Source: Dehalococcoidia bacterium UBA1123 (GTDB taxonomy: Bacteria; Chloroflexota; Dehalococcoidia; Lucifugimonadales; UBA1123). From it: a DNA stretch of 48,359 nucleotides. Of the stretch, positions 32,664 to 40,842 are shown piece by piece. A program made the position numbers and the translations under genes. The stretch covers positions 1 through 48,359 of the forward strand of contig DCAW01000173.1 of NCBI GenBank assembly GCA_002313895.1. Direction: 5' to 3'. Below the pieces are notes generated by a model that saw nothing but the letters and a program-made list of their open reading frames with translations, had not been told where the DNA came from and searched no databases. The first letter of the stretch is position 1, and every line of letters begins with the position of its first letter.

Positions 32664-32682
32664 GGGCGGGTTTTTGACCCGC
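32664..32682. repeat. weaker copy of the GGGCGGGTTT palindromic repeat
   Basis: GCGGGT (32666-32671) and ACCCGC (32677-32682) with loop TTTTG, in context AGGGCGGGTTTTTGACCCGCACTA. It is the degenerate relative of 1988-2015. It lies after the phosphatase stop and could act as a weak terminator for it. Confidence 0.5.
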
Positions 32683-32735
32683 ACTAATTGATACTGGATT
32701 ACTAATACGCCGACTCTACAGACTAATTTTAACGG

Positions 32736-33001
32736 CTATTGCCACCTCTTGAGTCCGACCAGGCCATCCATAGCCGCAGCTTTGGCCTGATCTTCGGGCA
32801 TGTTGAACTCTTTGATCATCATGTTAGGGTTGGAATCTGCCATATCCTTGATGGTCAAGTCGAGTGCGGTGAACTCGCCTTTCTGCATACAGTAGGTGCA
32901 GTACTCATCGTGTTGAGAGCCATCAGAATGAGTGCCGAATCCCCCGGTTTGGTCATGGGCATCACACAACTCTGGCAGATCGGCGACTGGGATGCGACCA
33001 T
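32736..33001 (-). pseudogene. zf-ribbon_2 (DUF12674-type) zinc-ribbon protein with frameshift
   Basis: From ATG 33001 (AAGGA upstream) the sequence starts MVASQSPICQSCVMPMTKPG, the usual CxxC start of the putative zinc-ribbon family PF12674. After the CCCCC run at 32941-32945 (G5 on the coding strand) the frame must move by one to read GFGTHSDGSQHDEYCTYCMQ and KGEFTALDLTIKDMAD to the stop at 32736. One more G would restore 88 residues, the family's normal size. As written the conserved first CxxC and second CxxC pair are in different frames. A reading of 77 aa from inside lacks the first zinc knuckle. Confidence 0.75.
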
Positions 33002-33140
33002 CGTGTCCTTTTCAAAATTTCAGGTACGTGTGGTTGTTACGGACAGCCGTTGAGCGATGCTGTGCGTCGATTATCGTGCGGAACGCATGTTCTATTCAAG
33101 GTTCAATTCGATCTGTGTTCGAGGACTTTGCAGAGAGAAA

Positions 33141-33644
33141 TCATTCTCGTGGCGGCATTGCCAGGCCTTCGATGAACTGGAGGTTGGGCGTCTTTTTCAA
33201 CTCCTCTGGAGCCATGCTCAGCTTGGATGACCGGCTCCCAGAACCCAGGATCACCGAATCCAGAGCCAGAATCTGCTGGTCGACATATATCGGCATGTCA
33301 TCAGGCAGAGCGAAGGGGGTCACACCGCCGATCATCATGCCCGTGACCTCTCGAGTGTCGTCTGGTGACGCGAAGGACGCCCTCGACACCTCCATCAAAC
33401 CCTTGACGGCGTGATTGACGTCGAGGCGGTCTGTCGCCTTGACGATGCAGGCGCAATACTTCTTGGCGCCGCGTTTGGACGCCACAAGAATTGTGTTGCC
33501 GCTCTCGTCCATCGAGTACCCGTATTTCTCGCAGAACGCGGCGGTGTCGGCGTAGTCTGGGTCGATCTCGAATTTTTCGAATTGGATGCCCAGAGACTCC
33601 AGCGTGGATGCAACCCTGGCCTCAATGTCTTGAGTTGATGTCAT
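33141..33644 (-). CDS. YbaK/aminoacyl-tRNA deacylase-like editing domain protein
   Basis: A 167-residue YbaK/EbsC-type protein, which deacylates mischarged tRNA in trans. Seen: DTAAFCEKYGYSMDESGNTI near 33-52, ILVASKRGAKKYCACIVKAT with the conserved Lys, REVTGMMIGGVTPFALP, and IYVDQQILALDSVILGSGSR; these are the YbaK landmarks (AxxxG and GGxxP with G and D). The specificity (Cys-tRNAPro or others) cannot be read off. Stand-alone deacylases of this kind are common near no fixed partner. Its start lies 131 bp from the SDR that points the other way. Confidence 0.92.
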   Translation of the reverse strand: MTSTQDIEARVASTLESLGIQFEKFEIDPDYADTAAFCEKYGYSMDESGNTILVASKRGAKKYCACIVKATDRLDVNHAVKGLMEVSRASFASPDDTREVTGMMIGGVTPFALPDDMPIYVDQQILALDSVILGSGSRSSKLSMAPEELKKTPNLQFIEGLAMPPRE

Positions 33645-33774
33645 TGATTACTCCTGTCGATTCGTGAATCCGGTGTCTCACGCTGTTATTATACGGACAC
33701 GCTCGATTTATTTTACAACTTGGAAATGCTGACGGCTGAAAGCTGATTGCTGACAGCCACCTGGAGGCAGGCAC

Positions 33775-34557
33775 ATGAGACTGGAAGGCAAAAAAGCGAT
33801 AATCACCGGCGCGGCCCAGGGTCTGGGAAGGGCTATCGCTCTAGATTTCGCCGCCGAGGGCGCGGAGATGCTGTTGGCGGATATTCAAGGCGAAAAGGTT
33901 GCTCAGGTCGCCGCGCTGATCGGGGAGAACGGCGGCAGGGCCGAGGTTGTGGAGGTGGATGTGACCGATGCCGCTCGAGTCGAAGCGATGATCCAGAGTG
34001 CGATTGCGCTGTTTGGCGACGTGGACATATTGGTTAACGACGCCGGAGGCTCAGGGACGGTGGGCATACAGCAGATAGAGGACGTCACCGAGGAGATGTG
34101 GGACGCTCAAATCGACCTGAACCTCAAAGGCACGTTTCTTGCGTGCAAGGCGATGGTGCCTCTGATGAGGAAGCGCGGATACGGTCGCATCGTCAACATA
34201 TCGTCTTCCACCGCCAAGGGGAATTTCGGCGCCCTAGGCACTTCGGCGATTCGACTGCCGTATGCTTCGGCAAAGTCGGGCATCATCGGTTTCACCTACC
34301 AGCTAGCAAAGGACGTGGCGCCGGATGGTATCTATGTTAACGCAGTCATGCCGGGATTTATTCTCACCGAAGAGGGCGCCCGGGTGCGTGGACGATATGA
34401 AATCTTGAATGAAAATGATCAGGCAAACATGACGTCCACCGTGCCGCTGGGGCGCGCGGGCCGGGCGGACGAGGTCGCCAAGGCGGTGACATTTCTGGCC
34501 TCAGACGATGCCAGTTACACGACAGGGACTATCCTGGAAGTGACCGGCGGCAGGTAA
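33775..34557 (+). CDS. SDR family oxidoreductase (FabG-like)
   Basis: A 260-residue classical SDR similar to FabG: ITGAAQGLGRAIALDFAAEG, NDAGGSGTVG (NDAG for NNAG), NISSSTAKGNFG, YASAKSGIIGFTYQLAKDVA with intact YxxxK, and AKAVTFLASDDASYTTGTIL ending TGGR. Start ATG 33775 has GGAGGCAGGCAC upstream. It could oxidise or reduce a 3-oxo thioester or a sugar; no acyl-carrier gene is near. Followed after 28 bp by the damaged macro-domain gene, possibly one transcript. Confidence 0.93.
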   Translation: MRLEGKKAIITGAAQGLGRAIALDFAAEGAEMLLADIQGEKVAQVAALIGENGGRAEVVEVDVTDAARVEAMIQSAIALFGDVDILVNDAGGSGTVGIQQIEDVTEEMWDAQIDLNLKGTFLACKAMVPLMRKRGYGRIVNISSSTAKGNFGALGTSAIRLPYASAKSGIIGFTYQLAKDVAPDGIYVNAVMPGFILTEEGARVRGRYEILNENDQANMTSTVPLGRAGRADEVAKAVTFLASDDASYTTGTILEVTGGR

Positions 34558-34585
34558 GACGCTACCAAAGTCGGAGGGTCGATTC

Positions 34586-35108
34586 GTGCCCGAAGGAATG
34601 AAGATATTCCAGGGAGACATCACCACGTTGGAGATTGACGCTATCGTCAATGCCGCCAATAATTCCCTTCTGGGGGGGGCGGAGGTGTCGATGGTGCGAT
34701 CCACCGAGCGGCAGGGCCGGGTGTCTGCTGGCCGAGTGCGTGACACTCGGCGGTTGTAACACCGGCGAAACCAAGATCACCGGAGGGTATGACCTGCCCT
34801 CGAAGCGCGTAATCCATACTGTTGGGCCGGTGTGGGATGGTGGACGTGCCAATGAAGACGCTTTGCTGGCGGACGGCTATCGAAATTCTCTTAAATTGGG
34901 CGAGGAGAACGGCTTGAGAATGGTGGCGTTTCCGGCGATCAGCACAGGCGTTTTCGGGTTCCCAAAGGAGCGGGCGACCCGAATCGCCGTGCGGGAAGTC
35001 AGGGCATTCCTCGATCAGGATGTCGGCGTTGATCAAGTGATATTCGTGTGCTTCTCCGAGCGAGATTTCGGCATATATCAGCGCGTTCTACACATGGCAT
35101 CGAATTAG
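34586..35108 (+). pseudogene. macro-domain protein (ADP-ribose binding) with two frameshifts
   Basis: From GTG 34586 (GGAGGG at 34573-34578): MPEGMKIFQGDITTLEIDAI, VNAANNSLLGG, the macro-domain N-terminus. At the G8 tract 34672-34679 the frame changes: GGGVDGAIHRAAGPG follows in a second frame, then near 34721-34725 (GTGT, apparent 2-base duplication) it changes again to LLAECVTLGGCNTGETKITG and the ordinary end ERDFGIYQRVL. The ADP-ribose site (NAAN, GGGVDGAI, SIGTGxFGFP-like AISTGVFGFP) is complete if the frames are joined. As it stands it gives no active protein. Shifts of -1 (or +2) and +2 suggest either slippage or sequencing errors. Confidence 0.85.
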
Positions 35109-35189
35109 GAACCTAATGTTCCGTGGGTTGAATCGTCTCGCGACTCGATACAAATTAATCCGCAATTATCTGTTATTGAGAATCTCGGC

Positions 35190-36053
35190 CTATATCACCA
35201 CAAATTGACCCATCATGCCGGAGTCTTCATGTTCCAAAATGTGGCGGTGGAACATGTAAGGGTTAACTGGGCCTGAGAAGTCGCTGAAATGGCTAATAAT
35301 TCTGACCGTTTCGCGAGGCATGACCAACACGGTGTCTTTCCAGCCTGATTCATTCTCTGGCGGCTGTGATCCATCTCGGGTCAGAATCAAGAATTGGATG
35401 TCGTGAATATGAAACGGTTGAGGCATGTCTGAATTGTTAGTGATCTCCCAGATTTCAGTATCGTCCAGATGAACGGCCTGATCGATCCGATTCATATCCA
35501 TACTTACACAATTTATTTTCATGGGCGGCGAAAATCCCATATCTAATTCGAAAGTCCGGGTTCTGACGGCCTGAGCCTCTTGAAAGGGGTTGATGGAGGC
35601 CGGGGAGGCAGGCAGAGTAGTAATGGCGTTAACGGTCGCCGCCTTGACAACAATGGTCATAAGGTCAATAGTTGAGCCATCCAGAGCATTAGAATTCCAA
35701 AACGCGCTGATGTTAACCAGCTCCGACGAATAACTCACCAACCGCACCTAGTTATTTTCCTCACCGCTGAAAACGACTAAGATTTCCACTCTCTCGCCAG
35801 TAGACAACCTCAATCTAGTCATGGGCGCTGGCCTTTCCAACGGCCCGTCGTCCTTGCCGATTTGATGGAATTGGCGATTATCGCTGAAGCCGAAATTGTA
35901 AATACGGGCGTTGGAGCCGTTAAGCAGGCGAAAACGGACGAATTGCGCTGGGGCGTCGACCACTGGAGTCACAACCCCATTGACTGGAAACTGATCTCCT
36001 TTCACGCGAAAATGCGTCCCAGGGTAATTGAACGAACCATCAGCATCAATCCT
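35190..36053 (-). pseudogene. multicopper oxidase remnant, 5' truncated with in-frame TAG and lost type-1 Cys
   Basis: The frame from 36053 reads RIDADGSFNYPGTHFR, then KGDQFPVNGVVTPVVDAPAQ and LLNGSNARIYNFGF, the middle cupredoxin domain of a CueO/SufI-like oxidase. It hits TAG at 35748-35750 and continues in the same frame to the C-terminal domain: PQPFHIHDIQFLIL with the HxH copper ligands, then MFHRHILEHEDSGMM. The normal HCHxxEHxxxGMM has Cys where Arg is now (35246-35244, CGC for TGC), so type-1 copper cannot form. The first cupredoxin domain with its HWHG motif is absent, and the remnant runs into the end of the next gene. Confidence 0.85.
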
Positions 36054-37053
36054 TCCTCAGGCTATGCCGGGGGTTGGCGTGTTCTAGAACCGCTGGATTC
36101 ACCAGGTTGTCGGGCATTCGGCCTGTTAGGACGTATGCCACTTCGCGGGCGGCTCGTTGCTCAAGTTCCAGGGTGGCTTCTTGGGAAAAAAAGGCGACGT
36201 GAGGCGTGACCAACAGATTGTCCAACTTGAGCAGCGGAGTGTCTGGAGGCGGCTCGGCGTCCACCATCACGTCGAGTCCGGCTCCGGCGATCTGCTGATT
36301 GCTCAGCGCGTCGTAGAGCGCGTCTTCGTCGATCAGCGGGCCACGGGCGCAGTTGATGAGGAACGAGTCGGGTTTCATCAGCGAAAGCTCTCGACTGCCT
36401 ATCATGTTTCGCGTTTCGTCGTTAAGAGGCGAGTGGAGGGACACGAAGTCCGACTCTTGGAGCAGAGTGTCTATGTCCACTAGAGTCCCACCCTCTTGGG
36501 CCACGGCTTCTACGGACACGAAGGGGTCAGAGGCCAGCACTTCAAGCCCAAAGGCGCGGGCTTTGGCGCAAACCATCCTGCCAATTCTGCCGAAGCCGAC
36601 GATTCCCAACTTCTTGCCCCTCAGTCGCATAATCCGCATGGTCAGCGGCACGCTTCCCCACCCAGTTGTCTTCACCGAGTTATTCAGCAGGGCGACTCGA
36701 CGGTTCCATGTTAGCAATAGAGCCATCACATGGTCGGACACCTCATCGACGCAGTAGTCTGGTACGTATGTGACGGCCATGCCAAGCTCGGTGGCGGTGT
36801 CAACCGCGATGTTATCGACTCCCACGCCGAAGCGGCCCACCGCAACGCATTTGTCCGCCGCCTTTAGGACGTTGGGCGTCACCTGGGCGAAGCAGGTCAT
36901 GATGGCGTCAACATCCTTCGCGAGAGCGATAAGAGTCTCCTCGCTGCCATCTGGAGCGACGATGACCTCGGCATCGGCTTCCGCTTTCAGAACAGTTTCC
37001 TCTGGTTCAGTGGTGGGCCAGACGTAATCAGTTATCAGCACTTTGAACGACAT
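36046..37053 (-). CDS. D-2-hydroxyacid dehydrogenase family protein (CtBP/PGDH-like)
   Basis: A 335-residue NAD-dependent D-2-hydroxyacid dehydrogenase. Start ATG 37053 (MSFKVLITDYVW) is chosen over a longer reading from 37116 because GGGAG lies just upstream. Rossmann loop GKKLGIVGFGRIGRMVCAKA near 140-160; catalytic Arg in INCARGPLIDEDAL near 232-240, Glu in the following helix and His in LLVTPHVAFFS near 285. FGVGVDNIAVDTATELGMAV is the usual substrate-binding region. It belongs to the C-terminal-binding/phosphoglycerate group with unknown substrate. Its final codons overlap the 5' edge of the multicopper oxidase remnant, marking a rearrangement joint. It lies beside the ASKHA-ferredoxin gene. 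Confidence 0.92.
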   Translation of the reverse strand: MSFKVLITDYVWPTTEPEETVLKAEADAEVIVAPDGSEETLIALAKDVDAIMTCFAQVTPNVLKAADKCVAVGRFGVGVDNIAVDTATELGMAVTYVPDYCVDEVSDHVMALLLTWNRRVALLNNSVKTTGWGSVPLTMRIMRLRGKKLGIVGFGRIGRMVCAKARAFGLEVLASDPFVSVEAVAQEGGTLVDIDTLLQESDFVSLHSPLNDETRNMIGSRELSLMKPDSFLINCARGPLIDEDALYDALSNQQIAGAGLDVMVDAEPPPDTPLLKLDNLLVTPHVAFFSQEATLELEQRAAREVAYVLTGRMPDNLVNPAVLEHANPRHSLRKD

Positions 37054-37161
37054 TTTTTTCTCCCTGTGAAATCGATGGCTATTGAGGAGGCGCCAGGAAA
37101 TTAGGCGTATTGTCATCCAACCAGTGATTTATGGCAATTCTGACACCTGAAAACCTGACAC

Positions 37162-38790
37162 CTATGATGGCGAGGGCGAATAATCCATCGGGTTGAACAT
37201 GCACCCTTCCACGAAAATCTCGAAGAAATCGGGCGTCGTTTCCAGTTCGACGTGCTCAATCTCGCGGACCAGATTCTCCATGCGATGGCGTAGTTCTCCG
37301 GACACTAACATGATGGTCGCGCCTTCCAGCGAGGCGTTGCCGACCTTGGAGATTCGCTCCGGAGGGAAGTTGGCGATGAACCCGATGTCCAGAGCGTTGT
37401 TCACGTCGATGTAGTTGGCGAACCCTCCAGCCAGGCAGAGCTTCGAAATTTGTTCCAAAGGCAGTCCGTACTTTCGCAGGATGATGTACTGCCCTGAGTA
37501 GTTGGCTGATTTGGCCTGGGCCAGCGCGCTGATATCGGCCCTGGATAATGTCATGTTCTGTGTTGGGGCGAACATAAACTCGTAGCTTCCGTCGTTGAAG
37601 ACACCAAGCTCTGTCATAAGGCCTGAGCGTCTGAGTTCAGCAAGCAGGTCGACGAGTCCGGAGCCGCAGATTCCCTGGGGTGTCGTATTGCCTATCGTCT
37701 CGATCACCGGGCCATCGTTGCCCACCTGCACCGACTCGACAGCGCCTTCGTATCCTGGCATGCCGTAGGTTATCTCGCCACCCTCGAAGGCTGGGCCGGC
37801 CGGGCAGGAAGCGGTCATCAGCCTGTGTCGGTTCCCGATGACAACCTCAGTGTTGGTTCCGACGTCAACCAGCATCACGACGTCCTCTTGCTCGTCCATC
37901 CCAATGGCGAGGAGGTCAGCGGCAACATCGGCTCCGACGTGACACCCGATTATCGGCCCGCCGTAAATATTCGCGTCGGGAAACACTCGAAGGCCAAACT
38001 CTCGGGCAGTCGTGTTGATGACTGTCGTGTCTCGCAATCCTTCGCGCATCTCAGTCTCCGTCACGGACATATACGGCTTCTCGCCGATGGGCTGCACGTC
38101 CAAACCGAACAGCATGTCCCGCATGGTGGAGTTGCCGACGATGACTACTTCATAGATGCTGCGGCGATGGAACTTGAGCCGACGGGCCATGTCGCCGATC
38201 TCGAAGTTTAGAGACGATAGCATCACCTGTCTTAGCTCGCCATGATAAGGGCCGCCGTCGTAGGAGATGCGGTGCATAATGTCGCTTCCGCCAAATCGTT
38301 GCGGGTTCTCGAAGGAGGCGGTGTGGAGGATTTCGCCGGACTCCAGGTCTGCCAGATTCATCACGACGGTCGTCGTTCCGCAATCGACGGCGAGTCCGTA
38401 TATTTTGCCCTTATAGGAATCGACTCGGTTTCCATTGATCTTCACGCCGTCCCCCACTCTCCTGACAACGGGGTCGAGGGCCACCTGGCGGTGGATGGAG
38501 TCGGTTAGGATGCGCGGTTCGCGACGAAGGACTTGAAACTCGATGTCGGCGTCGGGTTCGACAACACGTGCCTGACAGGCAAGTCGGTAGTTGTCTCTGA
38601 GGAAACGTTCGGCGTCTGTGGGCGGCGTTACGGCGTCCGCGCCTCGTCGAAGCTCGACGATGCACTCGTGACACTCGCCAGTGCGCCCGCAGGAAGTTGG
38701 GACGCGCAATTTGAGAGCGTCAGCGTAATCGAATATGGACTGTCCGGCGACAAGCTCTAACTGTCCGCCGGAGTGGTGAAGGGGAGACAT
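37162..38790 (-). CDS. ASKHA-domain protein with N-terminal 2Fe-2S ferredoxin (RamA/DUF4445-like)
   Basis: A 542-residue protein. Residues 1-95 are a plant-type ferredoxin with Cys34, 40, 43 and 72 (SCGRTGECHEC ... LACQAR). The rest is an ASKHA ATPase fold: YGLAVDCGTTTVVMNLAD (phosphate 1), VVMLVDVGTNTEVVIGN, GPAFEGGEITYGMPGYEGAV and ISKLCLAGGFANYIDVNNAL. Such proteins reactivate corrinoid proteins by ATP-driven reduction from Co(II) to Co(I), as in RamA of methylotrophic archaea and related bacterial reductive activases. No corrinoid or methyltransferase gene is in the window, so the partner is unknown. It lies beside the 2-hydroxyacid dehydrogenase and SRPBCC genes on the same strand. Confidence 0.88.
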   Translation of the reverse strand: MSPLHHSGGQLELVAGQSIFDYADALKLRVPTSCGRTGECHECIVELRRGADAVTPPTDAERFLRDNYRLACQARVVEPDADIEFQVLRREPRILTDSIHRQVALDPVVRRVGDGVKINGNRVDSYKGKIYGLAVDCGTTTVVMNLADLESGEILHTASFENPQRFGGSDIMHRISYDGGPYHGELRQVMLSSLNFEIGDMARRLKFHRRSIYEVVIVGNSTMRDMLFGLDVQPIGEKPYMSVTETEMREGLRDTTVINTTAREFGLRVFPDANIYGGPIIGCHVGADVAADLLAIGMDEQEDVVMLVDVGTNTEVVIGNRHRLMTASCPAGPAFEGGEITYGMPGYEGAVESVQVGNDGPVIETIGNTTPQGICGSGLVDLLAELRRSGLMTELGVFNDGSYEFMFAPTQNMTLSRADISALAQAKSANYSGQYIILRKYGLPLEQISKLCLAGGFANYIDVNNALDIGFIANFPPERISKVGNASLEGATIMLVSGELRHRMENLVREIEHVELETTPDFFEIFVEGCMFNPMDYSPSPS

Positions 38791-38811
38791 GTGAGTATTC
38801 TAACCGAGGAT

Positions 38812-39252
38812 TCACCCGCACGTCGAGAACTCCAGAACCCGCTTGAGGGTGCGATGATCCGTCTCCATTTGCTTTTGGGCGGCTCGGCTTATCAGCGCTC
38901 CTGCAATGCTCATCAGTCCGCCAAGGTCTGCCTCGGATACAACGTGCAATCTTGTGCCTTCTTCTACCACTTCAACCGTGTAGGTCATACTGATAGGGAA
39001 CGGGCCGTCAGTGCTTTGGACGGCGTAACGCTTTCCGGGTTGGAAGTCTGTCACTTCAAAATCGTGAGTGAATCTTTTCCCCATCGCCTGGCTGACGATC
39101 CGGCAGGTGGAACCAGAGCCGATTGGCCCCTCAGAGGTCTGCAGAGCCTCGACGGTGCTCTCCGTCCATTGGGTGGTGTTCTCCACAACGGTGACATAGG
39201 CCAACACCTCATCCACTGGGCGTTCAATCGTGATCGTAGTTTCCAATTTCAA
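38812..39252 (-). CDS. SRPBCC (START-like) family protein
   Basis: A 146-residue START-fold protein: MKLETTITIERPVDEVLAYV, TQWTESTVEALQTSEGPIGS, GSTCRIVSQAMGKRFTHDFE and a final long helix with RTLKRVLEF. The curved sheet and the long C-terminal helix are the SRPBCC/polyketide-cyclase pattern, which binds hydrophobic ligands; no catalytic residue can be assigned. Its stop is 21 bp upstream of the ASKHA-ferredoxin start on the same strand, suggesting co-expression. It is 133 bp from, and divergent to, the cyclase ruin. Confidence 0.85.
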   Translation of the reverse strand: MKLETTITIERPVDEVLAYVTVVENTTQWTESTVEALQTSEGPIGSGSTCRIVSQAMGKRFTHDFEVTDFQPGKRYAVQSTDGPFPISMTYTVEVVEEGTRLHVVSEADLGGLMSIAGALISRAAQKQMETDHRTLKRVLEFSTCG

Positions 39253-39385
39253 ATTTCAACTCCTTGGGGCAGACGGATTCTCTGTCTAATACTAGCATTT
39301 TGGTTTTATGGACAGGACGTATTCGCGATAACTTTTTGGGAATCGGGACAATGAAGACTAACCTGGAAGAGGAGGACGGGATTTT

Positions 39386-40616
39386 ATGGGCAATCAAATC
39401 GAATGCTTGTTGAAACGAGTCGAGCGGATCGGCATCGTCGAATCGGACTCGCCCGGTGAACGGATTCGCAAGACGGTGCTGGCAGCATTCGCAATCATCG
39501 TAGGTGGCGCGGCGATGGCGTGGGGCGTGATCTACGTGGCGTATGATGAGAAGTTGGCTGGCTCGATTCCCTTGCTGTACGCGACCGGCTCGTTTTTGAG
39601 CGTCGCCGTATTCGCAGTCACAATGCCCGTTGGTTTCGATCCACTCAGCTTGTTTTGATCTTGCTATTGCCTTTCGTTGTGATGGAAGCGTTGGGCGGGT
39701 TTGTTCTTGGAAGCGGAGTAATCATCTGGGCGCTGCTGTGTCCTCTTGGCTCGTTGATGTTTGCAGATCGAAAGCAAGCAGTCTGGTGGTTATTGACATA
39801 CGGTTTTCTGCTTGTAGTCAGTGGCGTATTGGAATTCTCTGGCGATGAAGAAAACAACCAGCCGAACGCAGTGGTCATTGCCGTTTTTGTGATGAACGTT
39901 TTGGGGCCTTCGCTGGTTGCGTTTTTCATGCTCCAATATTTCTCTAACCAAAAAGATTCAGCGATGGCCCAATTGAACGCGGAGCAAGAGTGATCGGAAA
40001 GCTTGACGTTAAACGTTCTGCCTGCCGAGATCGCCGAGGAACTGAAAAACACCAATCGCACCATCGCCCAGCGTCATGAGGCCCTTGAGCGTTTTGTTCG
40101 CCGATGTCGTTGGCTCGACCTCTCTGACGGTCGAGTATGAACCGGAGCGCATGGTAGAGATGCTCAACGTGGTGTTCGTTTTTCGACAGGCTCACGGACG
40201 AGTACGGTCTTGAGAAGATCAGGACAATCGGCGACAACTACATGGTGGCTTCGGGCATCCCTAAATCTAGAGATGACCACGATATCGTGCTGGCGAACAT
40301 GGCCCTGGATATGAACGCGTACATTGCCCACAAGCCTGATGGGGCCACGCCTCTCAAATTCCGAATTGGCATGAACACTGGCTCTGTCGTTGCAGGGGTC
40401 ATCGGCCAACAGAAGTTCCACTACGACATCTGGTGAGATTCGGTGAACACCGCCAGACGCATGGAATCCCTCGGCCAGGCGGGTAAAATTCAGATCACAC
40501 AGGAGATGTACGAACTGCTCGGCGATGATTTCGTGTACAGTCCCAGAGGAGTTGTTGACATCAAAGGCAAGGGCGAGATGGAGACGTGGTGGCTGGAGGG
40601 CCGGAACTCAGCGTAG
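39386..40616 (+). pseudogene. adenylate/guanylate cyclase, class III, membrane type, heavily damaged
   Basis: A cyclase with an N-terminal membrane region and C-terminal catalytic domain, readable only across frames. Start MGNQIECLLKRVERIGIVES at 39386, helix pairs to about 39610; a base lost near 39622 (ACAATG for ACAAATG); then the next helices in frame to 39990, where TGA 39991-39993 interrupts QLNAEQE-SES and the linker continues LNVLPAEIAEELKNTNRTIA. A C inserted near 40082-40084 precedes FADVVGSTSLTVEYEPERMV; T inserted near 40179-40183 precedes FDRLTDEYGLEKIRTIGDNY. A second TGA, 40434-40436, stands in HYDIW-DSVNTARRMES, and the end is WWLEGRNSA TAG. The Asp metal site and the sugar/adenine region are recognisable. 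No functional product is possible as written. Confidence 0.85.
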
Positions 40617-40829
40617 GACTCGCACGACAACTCGAAATCGGCGCATTGAGCACGTTGCTCGAAGCTCGGCGAACGACACGACCTCGCCTGTCTCAAACCG
40701 CTGACCTCCCTCGAACTGCAATCCATCCTCTGGAAAACCAGTCCGGTAAATCTGTCCCAACGGTTTTTCTTTCTCGTCAAAGAGGTACCAGGTTGTGGTG
40801 GGTATGCAGGTAACCTCGCGGTCGCTCAT
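40608..40829 (-). CDS. 73-aa conserved-looking small protein
   Basis: A 73-residue product, MSDREVTCIPTTTWYLFDEK, EKPLGQIYRTGFPEDG, LQFEGGQRFETGEVVSFAEL, RATCSMRRFRVVVRVLR. It looks like a small beta-barrel: alternating hydrophobic strands and turns, with no membrane or zinc motif. It lies 14 bp after the GMC oxidoreductase on the same strand, with its stop just inside the cyclase ruin's last codons, so it may be co-transcribed with the oxidoreductase. The family was not recognised. It does not look like a shadow of another gene, because the region's other strand contains no gene except the last few codons of the ruin. Confidence 0.55.
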   Translation of the reverse strand: MSDREVTCIPTTTWYLFDEKEKPLGQIYRTGFPEDGLQFEGGQRFETGEVVSFAELRATCSMRRFRVVVRVLR

Positions 40830-40842
40830 CTCAAAGAAAGTC

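Noticed and set aside
16514..35750. TAG recoded as a sense codon, such as pyrrolysine or an amber suppressor
   Set aside because: Three genes have in-frame TAG, but many intact genes in this window end naturally at TAG (the FtsX permease, M16 peptidase, NMT1-like and second MaoC genes). Global recoding is therefore unlikely. Local nonsense or base errors explain it better.
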